NCBI RefSeq assembly: GCF_029227915.1
Contig: NC_079877.1
Coordinates: 8,494,001 to 8,558,000, forward strand
Origin: Hydractinia symbiolongicarpus
Lineage: Eukaryota > Cnidaria > Hydrozoa > Anthoathecata > Hydractiniidae
Direction of reading: 5' to 3'
Length of the DNA: 64,000 nucleotides
The notes under the pieces are model-generated. The model worked only from the letters and a program-made list of their open reading frames with translations. It searched no databases and was not told the origin of the DNA. The translations under genes were made by a program, and so were the position numbers. Below are positions 1 through 6,939 of this stretch, piece after piece; position 1 is the first letter of the stretch; each line of letters starts with the position of its first letter.

Positions 1-39
1 CATAAGAGGATTTATGATGCTCCTAAGATTACCTGGTAT

Positions 40-57
40 TAATAATAATAATAATTA
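40..57. repeat. (TAA)n microsatellite of the unit
   Basis: A TAA run in the Ala(TGC)-Asp spacer of every unit. Most units have six triplets. Units 4, 8, 13, 14, 18 and 37 have seven, and units 12 and 24 have eight. In unit 15 the run merges with the following sequence because 'tact' is lost. Its length accounts for most of the 3-bp steps in unit size. In unit 1 the sixth triplet is TTA. Confidence 0.9.
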
Positions 58-204
58 TACTAAACCGCGCTGCATATGTCTAGAGCATTTCTTGCTGTTT
101 AATTTCGCATTGACAGTATACACAGTTTCAGCTTTTAACATGATCGACCGTGTGGCATTCGGGCATTGACGCCATCGCGAACATATTATTTAAATATGAA
201 CTCG

Positions 205-276
205 TCCTCGGTAGTATAGTGGTAAGTATCCCCGCCTGTCACGCGGGAGACCGGGGTTCGATTCCCCGCCGGGGAG
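205..276 (+). tRNA. tRNA-Asp (GTC), unit 1
   Basis: Cytosolic aspartate tRNA of 72 nt. Acceptor stem TCCTCGG pairs with CCGGGGA, discriminator G. The anticodon stem CCCGC/GCGGG holds loop CTGTCAC, giving anticodon GTC. T stem CGGGG/CCCCG is perfect, T loop TTCGATT. The A and B boxes for TFIIIC are intact inside the gene. AT-rich sequence at 183-197, including 'tttaaata', lies just upstream and could help position TFIIIB. A T5 terminator follows at 281-285. This is the first of four plus-strand genes in the unit. Copies in units 5, 9, 12, 14, 28 and 33 carry T-arm or stem changes. Confidence 0.97.
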
Positions 277-280
277 GTTC

Positions 281-285
281 TTTTT
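281..285 (+). terminator. Pol III terminator of tRNA-Asp (T5)
   Basis: Five T residues start 5 nt after the Asp gene. Units 5 and 9 keep only four ('cgtttta'). Unit 18 breaks the run ('ctttgta') and has no T4 here. Confidence 0.85.
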
Positions 286-349
286 ATCTTGTCAATGTTT
301 CGTTTCACGTCAGTAGCGTTTGCGGGACTGTCCGGGAATCCAGATTTAC

Positions 350-422
350 GCCCGGTTAGCTCAGTCGGTAGAGCATCAGACTTTTAATCTGAGGGTCGCG
401 GGTTCGAGTCCCTCATCGGGCG
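350..422 (+). tRNA. tRNA-Lys (TTT), unit 1
   Basis: Lysine tRNA of 73 nt reading AAA/AAG. Acceptor GCCCGGT/ATCGGGC, discriminator G. Anticodon stem TCAGA/TCTGA with loop CTTTTAA gives anticodon TTT. The T stem is GCGGG/CCCTC, so positions 50 and 64 form a C-U mismatch. This holds in the array consensus, not only in this copy. No run of four T occurs between this gene and Ala(AGC), which starts 107 nt downstream, so the two may be co-transcribed. Units 2, 18, 25-27, 34, 36 and 47 carry further stem changes. Confidence 0.95.
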
Positions 423-441
423 TAACAATTATTTGGTACGA

Positions 442-461
442 TGGTGAACTAACTTTCACCA
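442..461 (+). other. Hairpin in the Lys-Ala(AGC) spacer
   Basis: TGGTGAA (442-448) and TTCACCA (455-461) form a perfect 7-bp stem with a 6-nt loop, present in every unit. It lies in the stretch without a terminator between Lys and Ala(AGC). It could mark an RNA processing point, but no function is shown. Its arm is a breakpoint of the inverted fragment at 52176-52247. Confidence 0.7.
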
Positions 462-529
462 CAATGTCTTGTCGAAAGAGGATGAATAACGTAACATTTG
501 CGGAGTGGCAAAGGCGAAGCAAACTTGAT

Positions 530-602
530 GGGGAACTAGCTCAGATGGTAGAGCGCTCGCTTAGCATGCGAGAGGTACCGGGATCGATGCCCGGGTTCTC
601 CA
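530..602 (+). tRNA. tRNA-Ala (AGC), unit 1
   Basis: Alanine tRNA of 73 nt; A34 is expected to become inosine. Acceptor GGGGAAC/GTTCTCC contains the G3-U70 pair that alanyl-tRNA synthetase recognises. Anticodon stem CTCGC/GCGAG with loop TTAGCAT gives AGC. T stem CCGGG/CCCGG, T loop ATCGATG with A54, a form usual in invertebrate tRNA-Ala. A T4 terminator lies at 608-611. It differs from Ala(TGC) of the same unit at only six positions. Confidence 0.97.
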
Positions 603-607
603 ATGCC

Positions 608-611
608 TTTT
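608..611 (+). terminator. Pol III terminator of tRNA-Ala (AGC) (T4)
   Basis: Four T residues start 6 nt after Ala(AGC). This is also the first T4 downstream of tRNA-Lys, so a Lys-initiated transcript would be expected to end here. Confidence 0.8.
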
Positions 612-670
612 CCATAGGCGTAAAATAAATGAAATTTGCGCAGAGCAATTTGCAGCAGCGTTCGTGTCAT

Positions 671-786
671 GTCGGGATGGCCGAGCGGTCTAAGGCGCCA
701 GACTCAAGACAAAATGTTCTTCCACTCATCGCGTGGAGAATTCTGGTCCTCGAATGAGGGCGTGGGTTCGAATCCCACTTCCGACA
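671..786 (+). tRNA. tRNA-Leu (CAA) with 32-nt intron, unit 1
   Basis: Leucine tRNA reading UUG. Exon 1 is 671-708, the intron 709-740 and exon 2 741-786, giving an 84-nt mature class II tRNA. Acceptor GTCGGGA/TTCCGAC, discriminator A. Anticodon stem CCAGA/TCTGG, anticodon CAA, intron after the base 3' of the anticodon, the standard eukaryotic site. The intron can form a 5-bp hairpin (721-725 with 733-737). Variable arm CCTC-GAAT-GAGG. It is convergent with tRNA-Tyr, with 41 nt between the mature ends. A T4 follows at 789-792 and a second at 808-811. Confidence 0.96.
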
Positions 787-788
787 AC

Positions 789-792
789 TTTT
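789..792 (+). terminator. Pol III terminator of tRNA-Leu (T4)
   Basis: Four T residues 2 nt after the Leu gene. The run is lost in unit 2 ('actttcccc') and in units 4 and 8 ('acttctccc'), where the T4 at the palindrome centre would have to serve. Unit 33 has T5. Confidence 0.8.
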
Positions 793-806
793 CCCTGCCA
801 CACAAA

Positions 807-822
807 ATTTTAGGCCTAAAAT
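807..822. terminator. Palindromic bidirectional Pol III terminator between Leu and Tyr
   Basis: ATTTTAGGCCTAAAAT is a perfect 16-bp palindrome in the 41-nt gap between convergent Leu(+) and Tyr(-). It gives a T4 on the plus strand (808-811) as backup for Leu and a T4 on the minus strand (818-821) 7 nt after the Tyr gene. It is missing in unit 18 because of a 35-bp deletion. Confidence 0.75.
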
Positions 823-827
823 GCAAG

Positions 828-921
828 TCCACCGAGCCGGATTTGAACCAGCGACCTAAGGATGCCTGAGTGGTATAAGTTCGTCTACAGTCCTCCGCTC
901 TACCAACTGAGCTATCGGTGG
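828..921 (-). tRNA. tRNA-Tyr (GTA) with 21-nt intron, unit 1
   Basis: Tyrosine tRNA on the minus strand. Exon 1 is 921-885, the intron 884-864 and exon 2 863-828, giving a 73-nt mature tRNA. Acceptor CCACCGA/TCGGTGG, discriminator A. Anticodon stem GAGGA/TCCTT, anticodon GTA, T stem GCTGG/CCGGC, T loop TTCAAAT. The intron contains UAUAC, which can pair with the GUA anticodon, as in typical eukaryotic pre-tRNA-Tyr. The C1-G72 pair is the eukaryotic tyrosine identity element. Units 15, 31, 32 and 44 change invariant T-loop/B-box bases. Confidence 0.97.
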
Positions 922-991
922 ATGTAGCATCGTACAGTTCTTGTGCAGGACTATGCAGGTCATGTCACGTTTGTAGTATGACGTGGTTTTT

Positions 992-995
992 AAAA
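992..995 (-). terminator. Pol III terminator of initiator tRNA-Met (T4, minus strand)
   Basis: AAAA on the plus strand reads as four T on the minus strand, 19 nt after the 3' end of the initiator gene. It is the first T4 after that gene. Confidence 0.65.
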
Positions 996-1014
996 TGATG
1001 CGATAGCTCGCACG

Positions 1015-1086
1015 TAGCAGAGGGTGGTTTCGATCCACCGACCTCTGGGTTATGGGCCCAGCACGCTTCCTCTGCGCCACTCTGCT
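1015..1086 (-). tRNA. Initiator tRNA-Met (CAT), unit 1
   Basis: Initiator methionine tRNA of 72 nt. Acceptor AGCAGAG/CTCTGCT begins with the A1-U72 pair specific to eukaryotic initiators. The anticodon stem CTGGG/CCCAG provides three consecutive G-C pairs next to loop CCCATAA (anticodon CAT). T loop ATCGAAA has A54 and A60, another initiator hallmark. These features exclude an elongator Met gene. It lies tandem to Tyr on the minus strand and divergent from Ala(TGC), with 88 nt between their 5' ends. Confidence 0.97.
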
Positions 1087-1174
1087 GAAGGTAGGTAAGC
1101 TGAAATGTGTCTGATGTAAGGTGTAGTTTAGTATTGCGAACAGCACTCGAACTATGACCTTTTTACCATTTCCA

Positions 1175-1247
1175 GGGGGATTAGCTCACATGGTAGAGCG
1201 CTCGCTTTGCATGCGAGAGGTACCGGGATCGATGCCCGGATCCTCCA
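1175..1247 (+). tRNA. tRNA-Ala (TGC), unit 1
   Basis: Alanine tRNA of 73 nt. Acceptor GGGGGAT/ATCCTCC keeps the G3-U70 alanine identity pair. Anticodon stem CTCGC/GCGAG with loop TTTGCAT gives TGC. T loop ATCGATG. Compared with Ala(AGC) it differs at positions 5, 7, 15, 34, 66 and 68; the 5/68 and 7/66 changes are compensatory. T5 terminator at 1256-1260. Confidence 0.97.
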
Positions 1248-1506
1248 AGACGATGTTTTTAATTTATTTATTTTTATACTAATTTCAGTAGTTGCCAATG
1301 GTCATAAGAGGATTTATGATGCTCCTAAGATTACCTGGTATTAATAATAATAATAATAATACTAAACCGCGCTGCATATGTCTAGAGCATTTCTTGCTGT
1401 TTAATTTCGCATTGACAGTATACACAGTTTCAGCTTTTAACATGATCGACCGTGTGGCATTCGGGCATTGACGCCATCGCGAACATATTATTTAAATATG
1501 AACTCG
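1248..1506. other. Ala(TGC)-Asp spacer, longest gene-free part of a unit
   Basis: 259 bp between Ala(TGC) of unit 1 and Asp of unit 2. It contains the T5 terminator, an AT-rich run, the (TAA)6 microsatellite at 1342-1359 and AT-rich sequence just before Asp. I see no further gene. The equivalent spacer of unit 3 is where the LINE inserted. Confidence 0.8.
1256..1260 (+). terminator. Pol III terminator of tRNA-Ala (TGC) (T5)
   Basis: Five T residues start 9 nt after Ala(TGC), before an AT-rich stretch. Position and length are conserved in the units. Confidence 0.85.
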
Positions 1507-2604
1507 TCCTCGGTAGTATAGTGGTAAGTATCCCCGCCTGTCACGCGGGAGACCGGGGTTCGATTCCCCGCCGGGGAGGTTCTTTTTATCTTGTCAATGT
1601 TTCGTTTCACGTCAGTAGCGTTCGCGGGACTGTCCGGGAATACAGATTTACGCCCGGTTAGCTCAGTCGGTAGAGCATCAGACTTTTAATATGAGGGTCG
1701 CGGGTTCGAGTCCGTCATCGGGCGTAACAATTATTTGGTACGATGGTGAACTAACTTTCACCACAATGTCTTGTCGAAAGAGGATGAATTACGTAACATT
1801 TGCGGAGTGGCAAAGGCGAAGCAAACTTGATGGGGAACTAGCTCAGATGGTAGAGCGCTCGCTTAGCATGCGAGAGGTACCGGGATCGATGCCCGGGTTC
1901 TCCAATGCCTTTTCCATAGGCGTAAAATAAATGAAATTTGCGCAGAGCAATTTGCAGCAGCGTTCGTGTCATGTCGGGATGGCCGAGCGGTCTAAGGCGC
2001 CAGACTCAAGACAAAATGTTCTTCCACTCATCGCGTGGAGAATTCTGGTCCTTAAATGAGGGCGTGGGTTCGAATCCCACTTCCGACAACTTTCCCCTGC
2101 CACACAAAATTTTAGGCCTAAAATGCAAGTCCACCGAGCCGGATTTGAACCAGCGACCTAAGGATGCCTGAGTGGTATAAGTTCGTCTACAGTCCTCCGC
2201 TCTACCAACTGAGCTATCGGTGGATGTATCATCGTACAGTTCTTGTGCAGGACTATGCAGGTCATGTCACGTTTGTAGTATGACGTGGTTTTTAAAATGA
2301 TGCGATAGCTCGCACGTAGCAGAGGGTGGTTTCGATCCACCGACCTCTGGGTTATGGGCCCAGCACGCTTCCTCTGCGCCACTCTGCTGAAGGTAGGTAA
2401 GCTGAAATGTGTCTGATGTAAGGTGTAGTTTAGTATTGCGAACAGCACTCGAACTATGACCTTTTTACCATTTCCAGGGGGATTAGCTCACATGGTAGAG
2501 CGCTCGCTTTGCATGCGAGAGGTACCGGGATCGATGCCCGGATCCTCCAAGACGATGTTTTTAATTTATTTATTTTTATACTAATTTCAGTAGTTGCCAG
2601 TGGT
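1303..2604. repeat. tDNA unit 2
   Basis: Asp 1507-1578, Lys 1652-1724 (damaged), Ala-AGC 1832-1904, Leu 1973-2088, Tyr 2130-2223 (-), Met-i 2317-2388 (-), Ala-TGC 2477-2549. The Leu variable arm reads 'ccttaaatgagg' and the first Leu terminator is reduced to TTT. Confidence 0.97.
1652..1724 (+). pseudogene. Probably damaged tRNA-Lys (TTT), unit 2
   Basis: Two substitutions hit paired positions: anticodon-stem 3' strand TCTGA becomes TATGA, and T-stem 3' strand CCCTC becomes CCGTC. With the C50-U64 mismatch already in the consensus, the T stem keeps three pairs. The promoter boxes are largely intact, so it may be transcribed but fold poorly. Confidence 0.65.
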
Positions 2605-2703
2605 CATAAGAGGATTTATGATGCTCCTAAGATTACCTGGTATTAATAATAATAATAATAATACTAAACCGCGCTGCATATGTCTAGAGCATTTCTTGCT
2701 GTT

Positions 2704-2725
2704 TAATTTCGCATTAATTTCGCAT
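2704..2725. repeat. 11-bp tandem duplication at the LINE 5' junction
   Basis: 'taatttcgcat' occurs at 2704-2714 (host spacer) and again at 2715-2725, next to the LINE. No copy lies at the 3' junction, where host sequence resumes with 'acagtatac'. Against uninterrupted units the bases 'tg' are missing. This is not an ordinary flanking target-site duplication. Confidence 0.8.
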
Positions 2726-2743
2726 CTTTTTAAAGGCTGTCAT

Positions 2744-3874
2744 ATGACCTTTTACAGCATCAAAAAAGCTTCCGAGGCACAACTGAGCAGCTTGGAAAAT
2801 TTAACTAATACACCAATTGTAAAATTCATTGATACACCACTTCGTAAAATAAGCTCGACTTCAGATATTCCTATAATTCTTGAAAGAAATGGAGTTAAAG
2901 AAAGTGATGAATCGTTTATAGACCGCATGTATTCAAACATCAACTTACAAAAAATGAAAGGTGAGCTAATACACGATCTTAAAAACTACCTTGATGAATG
3001 TGTTAAAAATGTTGCTCTGTCAAACCGTCACGTTTCTACTGAATGGGATAGTAATAAAATGTTTAGTGTGTTGGAGGAAAGGATTTTATTTTTGGAAAAG
3101 GAAGTAAATGCCAAAAATGAAATGATACAAATGTTATTAGCGACGAAATCATCAACGCGTGACGACATACTACATAACTCTCATAGCTTCAACAAATTAA
3201 AATCTTGCGAAACAAACGAGAATTTTACAATTCCCAAGGACACCGTTAAGGCAAAAATCATTAAACAGAGTTCCTTTATTCACGCAAATCGCTCTGAAAA
3301 CTTGCCCATTGATGAAATAATGGATGATGTAAATAGTGTTGCCAACGAAGTGCCGCATAAAACGCCGCGAAGGAGATCTGACAAAAAATCTAAAGTTACG
3401 CAAATAATTGGAGACTCGATTGTAAAAGAAGTGAAGGGCTGGAAACTTTCTTCAAACGAGAACAAGATTATAGTGAAATCCTTCTCTGGAGCCACGACTA
3501 AATGCATGGAAAGTTACGCAATACCAACTACGAACATGTCTCCCGATAACATTATTATTCATTGTGGCACTAACGATCTTAATAGAATCGAAACCGATCA
3601 AATTGCTCAAAACATAGTAAAATTGGCTATTAAATTGAAATCTGGTGAAAATAATGTAATGATATCGGGCATAATTCAACGAAAAGACAGACTAAATGAA
3701 AAGGTAATGGCAGTCAACAAATCTCTCGCTCATCTTTGCGAACAAAGAAACATCGGCTTTATCAATAATGATAATATAAACCCCGACTTACATTTGAATA
3801 GAAGTCGCCTTCACCTAAATATGAAAGGGACTTCAATATTGTCTCGGAACTTTCTACAGGTGATTGAGGATTGA
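2744..3874 (+). CDS. LINE ORF1: coiled coil plus SGNH/GDSL-hydrolase-like domain
   Basis: A 376-residue protein, presumed RNA-binding and retrotransposition partner. The open frame extends upstream to 2594 through tRNA-unit spacer (encoding an Asn run from TAA repeats), but the ATG at 2744 is the first inside the element and is preferred. Residues about 104-135 are heptad-like and charged, probably a coiled coil. The C-terminal half resembles SGNH hydrolases: block I GDS at 223-225, block III GTND at 275-278 and a final LHLN at 356-359 with His357. The Asp normally three residues before the catalytic His is Ser354 here, so a classical Ser-His-Asp triad is doubtful. Esterase-like domains in ORF1 are known in CR1-type LINEs. 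Enzymatic activity is unproven. Confidence 0.88.
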   Translation: MTFYSIKKASEAQLSSLENLTNTPIVKFIDTPLRKISSTSDIPIILERNGVKESDESFIDRMYSNINLQKMKGELIHDLKNYLDECVKNVALSNRHVSTEWDSNKMFSVLEERILFLEKEVNAKNEMIQMLLATKSSTRDDILHNSHSFNKLKSCETNENFTIPKDTVKAKIIKQSSFIHANRSENLPIDEIMDDVNSVANEVPHKTPRRRSDKKSKVTQIIGDSIVKEVKGWKLSSNENKIIVKSFSGATTKCMESYAIPTTNMSPDNIIIHCGTNDLNRIETDQIAQNIVKLAIKLKSGENNVMISGIIQRKDRLNEKVMAVNKSLAHLCEQRNIGFINNDNINPDLHLNRSRLHLNMKGTSILSRNFLQVIED

Positions 3875-3973
3875 CACAAAAAACCTGTCGAAATTTACGA
3901 CACAGATCCACCGAACACTGCCTCAGATACTTTTGATTCAACATATGATATTTTCACTCTACGTCGCAGTAAC

Positions 3974-6826
3974 ATGTGTAACTTGATAGTCGGTCATTTG
4001 AACGTAAACTCGTTGCGAAACAAGTTCGAAGAAATTGATTTAACTTTCAAGCACAATATTGATGTTCTGCTTCTAACTGAAACGAAAATAGATGAATCGT
4101 TCACTGATGCTCAATTTAAGTTAGATAATTACGCAATTCTGAGGAAAGATAGAAATGGACATGGTGGCGGTATTTTACTCTATATAAATGAAAATATTCC
4201 CTTCAAAGTGTTGCGAAAATATACTTTACCGGATGATATCGAAGTTTTAGTTGTCGAAATAAATCTTCGAAAACGCAAATGGCTTTTAATCGGTGCATAT
4301 AAACCACCGTTACAAAAAAATTACTACTTTTTAACTCAAATCGCAAATGTATTGATTTCACATCTCAACTATCAAGAAAACATCATAATTATGGGTGATT
4401 TAAACATGGAAATAAGTGACACAGATTTCGATAACTTCATTTCAACATACGACCTCCATAGACTAATCAAATCACCAACCTGCTTTAAGTCAAGTACTTC
4501 GCCTTCTTGCATTGATCACATATTAACAAATCAACCAAATTTCTTTAAAAATAGTGTAACAATCGAAACTGGCATATCAGATTGGCATTTATTTGTTGGA
4601 AGTGTGATGAGAATGAACGTGATTAAAGGCGACCCAATTGTGAAACACTACAGAAATTACAACAAAATTGACTACTTTGATTTTGAAAGAACATTATCAA
4701 TGAACTTTTTGAAATTACTTGAGAACAATTACGACTTTAACCAATTCAACTTATGCATCACGTCTACGCTAAACCATTTTGCACCATTGAAAAAGAAAAT
4801 ACTAAGATTCAATAACGCACCTTTTATCACCAAGGAGCTTCGCAAAGCTATTATGCACAGATCCAAACTTCGTCGCATATATAACAAATCACGATCAAAA
4901 GAAAATTGGTCCAACTTCACTAGACAGAGAAACTACTGTGTTTCCTTATTACGAAAAACCAGACGTTCGTATTTCAAGGGTTTACGTATGACAAGCATTA
5001 CTGATAATAAAAAGTTCTGGAAGTCTGTCAAGCCATTGTTTTCAAACGTTAGTTATAACACCAACAAAATTATCTTAATCGAGAAAGAAAAGATAGTCAC
5101 CGACGAACAAAAATTATGCAAAATCTTCAATGAATATTACACCAACATCACGAAAAATTTACCAATCAAACCAAACGATGATACACATACAGCAACCATT
5201 CACGATGCAATCCACTCGTATACTAATCACATCAGTATTTTGAAAATTCGTGAAAATGTGGGTTATGAGGAAAAGTTCTATTTTTCGCTGGTTGAACAGC
5301 CTGATGTTCTCAAAGTCATCAAAGACATGGATGCAAAGAAATCTTCTGTTAGTGGTGATTTTCCAGTTTTTATGTTGAAAAAGTTTATTCATATCTTTGT
5401 TCCTATCCTCACTAATATTATAAATTTTTGTTTACAGTCTAATATTTTTCCTGATGATTTAAAACTTGCAGAGGTTATACCTGTTTTTAAGAAGGATGAC
5501 TGTAATGATAAGGAGAACTATAGACCTGTTAGCTTGCTTCCCTGTTTATCAAAGGTTTTTGAAAGAATTATTCTTAATCAAATGCACACTTTTATGCATG
5601 ACAAACTCAGCCCTCATCTATCAGGCTTCAGAAAGGGTTATAATACACAATATGCTCTCATTCGAATGATTGAACAATGGAAAAGCACACTTGATAATAA
5701 GGGTGTAGTTGGAGCAGTGCTAATGGACCTTTCAAAAGCTTTTGATACTATCAACCATGATTTGCTTATTGCAAAGCTGCATGCCTATGGTTTTTCTGAA
5801 TCTTCTTTATTATTTATTCACTCATACTTGAAAAATCGTTTTCAGAGAACCAGAATAAATTCTTCTTTTAGCGAATGGCTTCCTCTTCAAGTTGGAGTTC
5901 CACAAGGATCAATCTTAGGACCTCCTCTCTTCAATTATTCTATAAACGATTTATTCTGGTTCATTATTCAATCATCCCTTTGTAACTTTGCAGATGATAA
6001 CACCTTATATGCTTGTGAAAATTCATTAGAAGATGTAAAACAAACACTGCTTACTAATTTGGTCATAGTTAATAATTGGTTTTATGAAAATTACTTAGCA
6101 ATAAATTTGAAAAAGTATCAATATATTGTATTAGGTCATCACGATGAAAGTTTGATATTTAACCATTTGAAAATTGCGTGTAAATCGTCTGTAGTGCTTC
6201 TTGGTGTTACGATTGACTCGAGACTAAACTTTCATTCGCATGTCAAAAACATCTGTAATAAGGCTAGTAGGAAACTCAACGTGCTTCAAAGGATATCTTC
6301 CTTTTTGACACCCAAGATGAAGCGTTTTCTCTTCAATTCATTTATTTTGTCTCAGTTTTCTTACTGTCCCTTAGTATGGATGTTTTGTGGAAAAGTTGCG
6401 AATAATCGAATCAATCGTATTCATGAACGTTGTCTAAGAATCATACAGGACGATATAAATGGCAGTTACGATGAACTTTTATCTTTATGTAATGTTAAAA
6501 ATATTCACATCATCAATTTACAGAATTTAATGAAAGAGGTTTACAAATTTTTAAATGGATTGTCACCTCTATATATGAACGAGATATTTACTGTTAGGGA
6601 AAACAAGTACAACCTTCGTTGCTTTAATTTGATCAGGCGACCAACTTGTCGGACAACGTACTATGGCTTAAATACTTTATCAAATATTGCAGGGAAGCTA
6701 TGGATATCTGTGCCTGACGCTACAAAGAATGCTCCTTCTCTCGAAGCCTTCCGTAGCTCAATAAAATTTTGGGAAGGTGATGTTTGCACCTGTAAAATAT
6801 GCATGGATATACCATACATATTTTAA
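3974..6826 (+). CDS. LINE ORF2: AP-like endonuclease and reverse transcriptase
   Basis: A 950-residue polyprotein that nicks target DNA and copies the element RNA onto it. Residues 1 to about 230 form the AP-like endonuclease: HLNVNS (8-13), catalytic Glu in TETK (35-38), GDLN (141-144), IDHIL, and SDWH (202-205) with the terminal catalytic His205. The reverse transcriptase spans about 460-760: YRPVSLL, motif A MDLSKAFD (584-591, Asp585), GVPQGSILG, and FADD (672-675) with Asp674 and Asp675. The C-terminal part resembles the thumb/tail of L2-type elements and ends with a small Cys cluster (CTCKIC). I see no RNase H domain. The frame is uninterrupted. Next to GVPQGSILG the sequence is PPLFN where most relatives have PLLFN. 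Confidence 0.95.
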   Translation: MCNLIVGHLNVNSLRNKFEEIDLTFKHNIDVLLLTETKIDESFTDAQFKLDNYAILRKDRNGHGGGILLYINENIPFKVLRKYTLPDDIEVLVVEINLRKRKWLLIGAYKPPLQKNYYFLTQIANVLISHLNYQENIIIMGDLNMEISDTDFDNFISTYDLHRLIKSPTCFKSSTSPSCIDHILTNQPNFFKNSVTIETGISDWHLFVGSVMRMNVIKGDPIVKHYRNYNKIDYFDFERTLSMNFLKLLENNYDFNQFNLCITSTLNHFAPLKKKILRFNNAPFITKELRKAIMHRSKLRRIYNKSRSKENWSNFTRQRNYCVSLLRKTRRSYFKGLRMTSITDNKKFWKSVKPLFSNVSYNTNKIILIEKEKIVTDEQKLCKIFNEYYTNITKNLPIKPNDDTHTATIHDAIHSYTNHISILKIRENVGYEEKFYFSLVEQPDVLKVIKDMDAKKSSVSGDFPVFMLKKFIHIFVPILTNIINFCLQSNIFPDDLKLAEVIPVFKKDDCNDKENYRPVSLLPCLSKVFERIILNQMHTFMHDKLSPHLSGFRKGYNTQYALIRMIEQWKSTLDNKGVVGAVLMDLSKAFDTINHDLLIAKLHAYGFSESSLLFIHSYLKNRFQRTRINSSFSEWLPLQVGVPQGSILGPPLFNYSINDLFWFIIQSSLCNFADDNTLYACENSLEDVKQTLLTNLVIVNNWFYENYLAINLKKYQYIVLGHHDESLIFNHLKIACKSSVVLLGVTIDSRLNFHSHVKNICNKASRKLNVLQRISSFLTPKMKRFLFNSFILSQFSYCPLVWMFCGKVANNRINRIHERCLRIIQDDINGSYDELLSLCNVKNIHIINLQNLMKEVYKFLNGLSPLYMNEIFTVRENKYNLRCFNLIRRPTCRTTYYGLNTLSNIAGKLWISVPDATKNAPSLEAFRSSIKFWEGDVCTCKICMDIPYIF

Positions 6827-6939
6827 CTTTACTTATTTATTTATTTATTTTTCTTATTTTTTATCGCTGTTTGCCTTGTTTTACGTTTTGTTGTCGATTT
6901 AAATTAGTTATTTAAATACTATTGTATCTATCGACGTTA

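Larger units (their letters stand above)
1..1302. repeat. tDNA unit 1 (reference unit)
   Basis: Reference copy; its seven genes, terminators and spacer elements are annotated individually. All seven tRNA bodies match the array consensus. Unit-specific changes lie in spacers: the TAA run is interrupted (five TAA, then TTA) near 40-57, and the Asp-Lys spacer reads 'gtttgcggg' instead of 'gttcgcggg', a variant also seen in units 16 and 42. Confidence 0.97.

Noticed and set aside
709-740. Leu intron as a mobile or group I intron
   Set aside because: At 32 nt and located one base 3' of the anticodon it is an ordinary spliceosome-independent nuclear tRNA intron.
671-921. Bacterial or organellar origin of the tRNA genes
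   Set aside because: Introns at the canonical nuclear site, T-run Pol III terminators, no encoded CCA tail and eukaryotic initiator features all point to nuclear genes.
1015-1086. Elongator tRNA-Met
   Set aside because: A1-U72, the G-C rich anticodon stem, and A54 and A60 in the T loop identify the eukaryotic initiator.
150-1146. Open frames of about 69, 77, 96 and 102 codons recurring in every unit on both strands
   Set aside because: They run through tRNA bodies and spacers, overlap tRNA genes on the same or opposite strand, and are conserved only because the repeat is. Sporadic longer versions (for example 20767-21210) arise from single base changes. No protein family is recognisable.
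2594-2743. 50-codon upstream extension of LINE ORF1
   Set aside because: It is host spacer including the TAA microsatellite that happens to be in frame. The first ATG within the element is at 2744.
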